From assembly GCA_964427855.1 (NCBI GenBank), contig CAYRVH010000021.1:1-52447 (forward strand): DNA of 52,447 nucleotides. Direction: 5' to 3'. Position 1 is the stretch's first letter. The number at the start of each line of letters is the position of its first letter. Shown here piece after piece: positions 52,403 to 52,447 of this stretch. Source of the stretch: JAUPKT01 sp964427855. Its GTDB lineage: Bacteria; Desulfobacterota; Desulfomonilia; Desulfomonilales; Desulfomonilaceae. The notes below the pieces were generated by a model. That model had not been told where the DNA came from. It was given only the letters and a program-made list of their open reading frames with translations, and made no database searches. The position numbers and the translations under genes are program-made.

Positions 52403-52447
52403 AAATCCTTCTTTTCGGGATTGACAAAGCGTGGTTAATAGACGTAA

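Noticed and set aside
1..52447. CRISPR arrays, phage genes, insertion sequences
   Set aside because: No regular direct repeats with spacers, no transposase, integrase or structural phage gene seen on either strand.

Overview
The window reads as a chromosomal piece of an anaerobic Gram-negative bacterium of the Desulfobacterota (former Deltaproteobacteria), probably a syntrophic or aromatic-compound-degrading type. The grounds are a tungsten-type aldehyde:ferredoxin oxidoreductase, two benzoyl-CoA reductase/2-hydroxyacyl-CoA dehydratase-type subunits, a small siroheme/4Fe-4S protein, an HD protein plus ferredoxin pair behind an FNR/HcpR-like operator, lipoproteins and Tat export. The taxonomic call is inference, not a match to a named genome. 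Four runs of N (43, 30, 25 and 71 bases) show a scaffolded draft. Two genes carry single frameshifts that are either assembly errors or real lesions. No phage, transposase, CRISPR array or plasmid function was seen.

Layout: (1) 1-2254, a truncated permease, a small CxxC thioredoxin-like protein and a flavodoxin. (2) 2402-17169, a long same-strand block: argB-argD-argF-argG-argH, an FN3 lipoprotein, lysA-dapA-dapB, an FAH-fold enzyme, folK, a small PP0621-like membrane protein, a REC-PAS-histidine kinase, a lytic transglycosylase interrupted by a gap, and pgsA. Together these make arginine, lysine/diaminopimelate, a folate precursor and phosphatidylglycerol. (3) 17.2-19.2 kb, a doubtful ORF with an in-frame UGA, a frameshifted old-yellow-enzyme gene, a VOC protein and tRNA-Ser(UGA). 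(4) 19.3-30.2 kb, the accessory redox region. It holds a minus-strand SDR plus two HgdB/BcrB/BcrC-like subunits, a plus-strand HD-domain/ferredoxin operon with a well-placed operator, and a minus-strand operon Fe-alcohol dehydrogenase-SCP2-AOR-siroheme protein with a MoaD-like gene downstream. (5) 30.4-35.3 kb, a Gfo/Idh dehydrogenase, a small-lipoprotein-hypothetical-hisI-hisG operon, a TIGR04073-like exported protein and an omptin-like outer-membrane protease. (6) 36.2-52.4 kb, a tRNA with anticodon CAU, Nif3-like and C4 zinc-ribbon proteins, glgB, metW, an M3-like peptidase, a 57-residue zinc-ribbon gene, a lipoprotein, metG, a frameshifted TPR lipoprotein, a membrane protein, DUF1573, tatB, a hydrolase and an RdgC-like pair.

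The best candidate for an undescribed system is the 25.0-30.2 kb operon. It joins an alcohol dehydrogenase, a hydrophobic-ligand carrier, a tungstopterin oxidoreductase and a compact siroheme/ferredoxin protein. This could be an alcohol-to-aldehyde-to-acid route delivering low-potential electrons; that role is inference. Several short genes below 60 codons were found by reading the sequence (33196-33336 and 43068-43241). Dispersed palindromic intergenic elements occur at least five times.
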